Source of the DNA: Hibiscus mutabilis | Lineage: Eukaryota; Streptophyta; Magnoliopsida; Malvales; Malvaceae | Direction: 5' to 3' | Length of the DNA stretch: 64,000 bases | Assembly: GCA_019671005.1 (NCBI GenBank) | Contig: JAGYYJ010002218.1 | Coordinates: 1 to 64,000, forward strand | In this document: positions 60,816 through 64,000 of the stretch, piece by piece | Layout of the letters: each line of letters starts with the position of its first letter | Numbering within the stretch: position 1 is the stretch's first letter | Notes under the pieces: model-generated | What the model saw: only the letters and a program-made list of their open reading frames with translations | What the model was told of the DNA's origin: nothing | Databases searched by the model: none | Made by a program: the position numbers and the translations under genes

Positions 60816-62601
60816 TTATTTATCTAATGGTTTAGTAAAAATATCCGCTAATTGGTCCAAGGTATCGACATATTCTAGAACTACGTCATTCTTTAATACA
60901 TGATCCCTAATGAAATGATGTCTTATTTCTATGTGCTTGGTTCTAGAGTGTTGGATGAGATTCTTAGTGAGACAAATGGCACTAGTATTGTCACACTTAA
61001 GGGGTATTGTATCTATTTCAACACCGTAGTCTAAGAGTTGTTGCTTCATCCAAAGGACTTAAGCACGACAACTCCCTAAGGATATGTACTCCGCTTCGAT
61101 GGTAGATAAGGCTACACTATTTTGTTTCTTAGAGAACCAAGATACGATCATACTGCCTAGGAATTGACATGTTCCAGAGGTACTTTTCCTATCGATCTTA
61201 CACCCCCATAATCCGTATTCGAATAAGCATGAAGGTTGAAGGAAGAGTCTCTAGGATACCAAATACCTAAACTAGGTGTATCTCTAAGGTATCTAAAGAT
61301 ACTCTTAATGGCTACTAGGTGTGATTCTCTAGGGCTAGCTTGAAACCTAGCACACAAGCAAACACTAAACATGATATCGGGCCTACTTGCGGTAAGGTAA
61401 AGCAAAGAGCCAATCATTGAATGATAAAGCTTGGAATCGACACACTTACTCCTTCATCTTTGTCAAGCTTAATAGATGAGCTCATTGGAGTGGCTCGAGG
61501 TTTTACGTTCTTCAAGCCGAACTTCTTGATCATATCCTTGATGTACTTAGCTTGATTGATGAAGGTGTCATCCTTCTTTTTCTTGATTTGGAGCCCTAAG
61601 AAAAATGAGAGATCCCTCATCATGCTCATCTCGAACTTACCTTGCATTAGCTTAGAAAATTATTGGAAATAAACCTCATTAGTGGAACAAAAAATAATAT
61701 CATCAACGTATATTTGAACTACTAAGATGTCATTGCCATATCTTTTAATGAAAAGTGTAGTGTCCACCTTGTCTTTTTCAATTAAAATGTTTGAAACCCT
61801 TTCATACCAAGCTCTATGAGCTTGTTTTAAACCATATAAGGCTTTGGTCAATTTAAAAACATGGTTTGGAAAATTTGGATCTTCAAAACCCGGTGGTTAT
61901 TCAACATACACTTCATTAATAAAACCATTTAAAATGCCCTTTTAACACCAATTTGAAAAAGCTTAAATCATGAAAGCATGCAAATGCAAGAAGTATCCTA
62001 ATAGCTTCCATCCTAGCTACGGGTGCATAAGTTTCATAAAATCTATTCCCTCTTCTTGAGTGTAACCTTGAGCAACAAGTCTAGTCTTGTTTCTCACTAT
62101 GTTACCACTCTCATCTAGCTTGTTTCTAAAGACTCATTTAGTTCCTATAGTAGATTTATTACTAGGCCTATAAACTAATGTCCATACTTGACTTCTCTCA
62201 AATTGATTAAGTTTTTCTTGCATGACCAATGTCCAAAAATCATCTTTTAATGTTTCTTTGATATTTTTAGGCTCAATGCATGAAATAAATGCAACATTAT
62301 TTATAAGTTTGAGAAAGGATCTAGTGGTTACCCTTTTGGATGGATCACCCAAAATTTTACCACCTTTGACATAGTTGAACTCACTTGGGTATGAGACCTC
62401 ATTTTCCTCTAGAGCCAAGTCCTTCAAGGCTTCAAGAGGTGGATCTTGTGTTTCATCTTCTTTGCTTGGAATCTCATCCACCTTTGATGTTTGTTCTCCA
62501 CCAATGGCTTCAATGATCCCTACATCATCATCATCACAAGATTCCTTCCTCGGAAGGAAGTTATCTTTGAAAATAACATGTATAGACTCTTCTACAACCA
62601 A
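60816..62601 (-). pseudogene. Copia pol: reverse transcriptase and RNase H, broken
   Basis: Minus strand in order: the linker and N-terminal RT (DDFWTLVMQEKLNQFERSQV), a damaged stretch around 61860-62130 with stops and frame changes (RNKTRLVAQGYTQEEGIDF still readable), then ALYGLKQAHRAWYERVSNIL, the catalytic YVDDIIF, FFLGLQIKKKKDDTFINQAK, MIGSLLYLTASRPDIMFSVC, and RNase H parts around CDNTSAICLTKN and HIEIRHHFIRDHV ending KPLDK at 60816. The YVDD box is intact, but several stops and shifts mean no functional polyprotein. Confidence 0.88.
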
Positions 62602-62854
62602 AGTTCTTTTATTAAATACTCGATAGGCTTTAGAGTTTGAAGAGTAACCTAGAAAAATAGCATCATCACTTTTTGCATCAAATTTACCTAAATTATCTTT
62701 TCCATTGTTTAAAACAAAACATTTACAACAAAAAAGGATGGAAGTAGCTAATGTTAGGCTTTTTGGATTTTAAAATCTCATAAGATGTTTTCTTAAAAAT
62801 AGGCCTAATCATTACTCTATTAATTACGTAGCAAGTCGTATTAGTGGCTTTCGC

Positions 62855-63238
62855 CTAAAAATATTTAGGTAAATTATTTTCACAAAGCATGGTCCTAGCC
62901 ATTTCTTCTAAAGTTCTATCTTTCCTCTCAACTACCCCATTTTGTTGAGGAGTGTAAGGAGCCGTAAAATTGTGGCTAATACCATTTTCATTACAAAAAT
63001 CTTCAAAACCCATATTTTGAAATTCGGTTCCATGATCGTTTCTAACACGTGAAATTTTAAGATCAAAATCATTTTGGGTGATTTTTGAAAATGTGATAAA
63101 TTTTTCTAAAGCCTCATCCTTAGTACTTAAGAAGAGAACCCAAATGTATATAGAATAGTCATCTACTAACACATATGCATATGACTTACCACCCAAACTC
63201 ATAGTCCTAATAGGCCCAAAGAGATCCGTATGGATCAA
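62855..63238 (-). pseudogene. Copia integrase core, part of a broken pol
   Basis: Contains the three catalytic acidic positions of the DDE family: Asp in MIHTDLFGP, Asp in RVRNDHGTEFQ, and Glu in PQQNGVVERKDRTLEEMAR. A frame change at about 63236 separates it from the upstream zinc-binding region, and the downstream connection to RT is also interrupted (near 62855). Confidence 0.88.
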
Positions 63239-63850
63239 TTGTAAACATATATTAGTAGAAACATCATTAATGGATTTAAATGAGGTTCTTTGTTGTTTAC
63301 CTTAGCACATGCATCACAAATTTTATCTTTAGAGAACTTTAGCTTAGGTAAACCTCTTACTAGATCAAGGGAAACAAATTTCTCTAAAACACTAATGCTA
63401 GCATGTCCTAGTTTCCTATGCCACAACCATATATCATTTTCATTATGTGCCACAAGACATACATTGGATGTATGTATGTCGTCTAAATGCACCATATAGA
63501 TATTACCTATGCGATAACCTATGAACATTATTTGATTTGTTTTAATGTTCATGATTTTACACCCATTAGCATAAAAAAGAACATTAAAACCCTTATCGCA
63601 CAATTGACTAATGCTCAACAAATTATGTTTAAGACCATTGACATAAAAAACATTTTCAATAAGAGTATTTGAAAGATTACCAATAGAGCCAATTCCTTCA
63701 ATGTGGCCTTTGGAGTTGTCACCAAATGTCACTACTCCTCTACTCTTTGGTTTGAGCTCCAAGAATCTACACTTATCTCCGGTCATGTGTCTTGAGCAAC
63801 CACTACCAAGGTACCAAGAATTTTGACTTGTGGTTTTGACCTTGTAGCAT
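63235..63850 (-). pseudogene. Copia protease-end and GAG-pre-integrase region
   Basis: The protease-like motif reads WYLGSGCSRHMTGDK (about 63775-63820); related elements have WYLDSG, so the catalytic Asp codon is changed to Gly here. It continues with VVTFGDNSKGHIEGIGSIGN and LKHNLLSISQLCDKGFNVLF. The integrase zinc-binding HHCC part is WLWHRKLGHAS...ICDACAKVNNK. The remaining gag lies beyond the right edge of the window. Confidence 0.85.
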
Positions 63851-64000
63851 TGCTCCCCCTACAAAAAAAGATCAAGTTTTGAATTTTGGTACCCAAATCA
63901 TTTTGGGTCCATAAATATTAGTTCCCTTAATCTTGGTTCCCTTAAGAATCCAAGAAGCAATAACATTCATATTGTTAGAAACTATGAGTTTCTTAGGTAT

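Noticed and set aside
1..64000. CRISPR array, operon or riboswitch
   Set aside because: Plant nuclear DNA; no regularly spaced identical repeats with unique spacers, and no bacterial-type regulatory elements were seen.

Overview
This window is nuclear DNA from a flowering plant. The genes are split by short GT-AG introns, the intergenic DNA is AT-rich, and there are LINE, Copia and MITE remnants. All recognised genes are eudicot-type. Some repeats and the gene order suggest a malvid (possibly Malvaceae), but that is a weak inference. No bacterial, organellar or viral features were seen.

Seven genes look intact, and their exon structures were rebuilt by hand with consistent phases: an early-nodulin-93-like protein (2082-2640, -), a PINOID2-type AGC kinase (8313-9822, -), a DUF1644 zinc-finger protein (26009-27010, +), a DeSI-like PPPDE peptidase (28453-30355, +), an acyl-protein thioesterase-like hydrolase with nine exons (31291-34440, -), the arginine methyltransferase PRMT10 with seven exons (35760-38657, +) and a CYP734A (BAS1-type) P450 with five exons (42596-45111, -). 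They are individual housekeeping, signalling and hormone genes, not an operon-like pathway. The PINOID2 kinase and CYP734A (auxin transport and brassinosteroid turnover) are, as I recall, immediate neighbours in Arabidopsis (At2g26700/At2g26710), so this may be an old syntenic pair now about 33 kb apart.

Between 10 and 24 kb lies a graveyard. It holds an LTR-derived tract (12.06-14.9 kb), a decayed DnaJ-type zinc-finger gene (17.63-18.05 kb), an 806-bp retroposon with a 17-bp target duplication (18.45-19.25 kb), a Dof transcription-factor pseudogene split by a small MITE (20.06-21.13 kb), a BiP/HSP70 3' fragment joined to it (21.18-21.52 kb) and a LINE reverse-transcriptase remnant (22.3-24.0 kb). 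At 7.06-7.89 kb a DNA transposon with long terminal inverted repeats carries a fragment of a HAESA-type LRR receptor kinase, which looks like a Pack-MULE-type gene capture.

The right end (45-64 kb) is almost gene-free. It contains several MITEs, one of them with a clear 9-bp target duplication (54.79-55.02 kb). It also contains a 2.1-kb fold-back element whose two ~1-kb arms carry tandem tRNA-like (B-box) modules (55.17-57.27 kb). Last comes the 3' part of a degenerate SIRE/Maximus-like Copia retrotransposon on the minus strand (57.30 kb to beyond the window), with a 1025-bp LTR full of GTATCGATAC palindromes.
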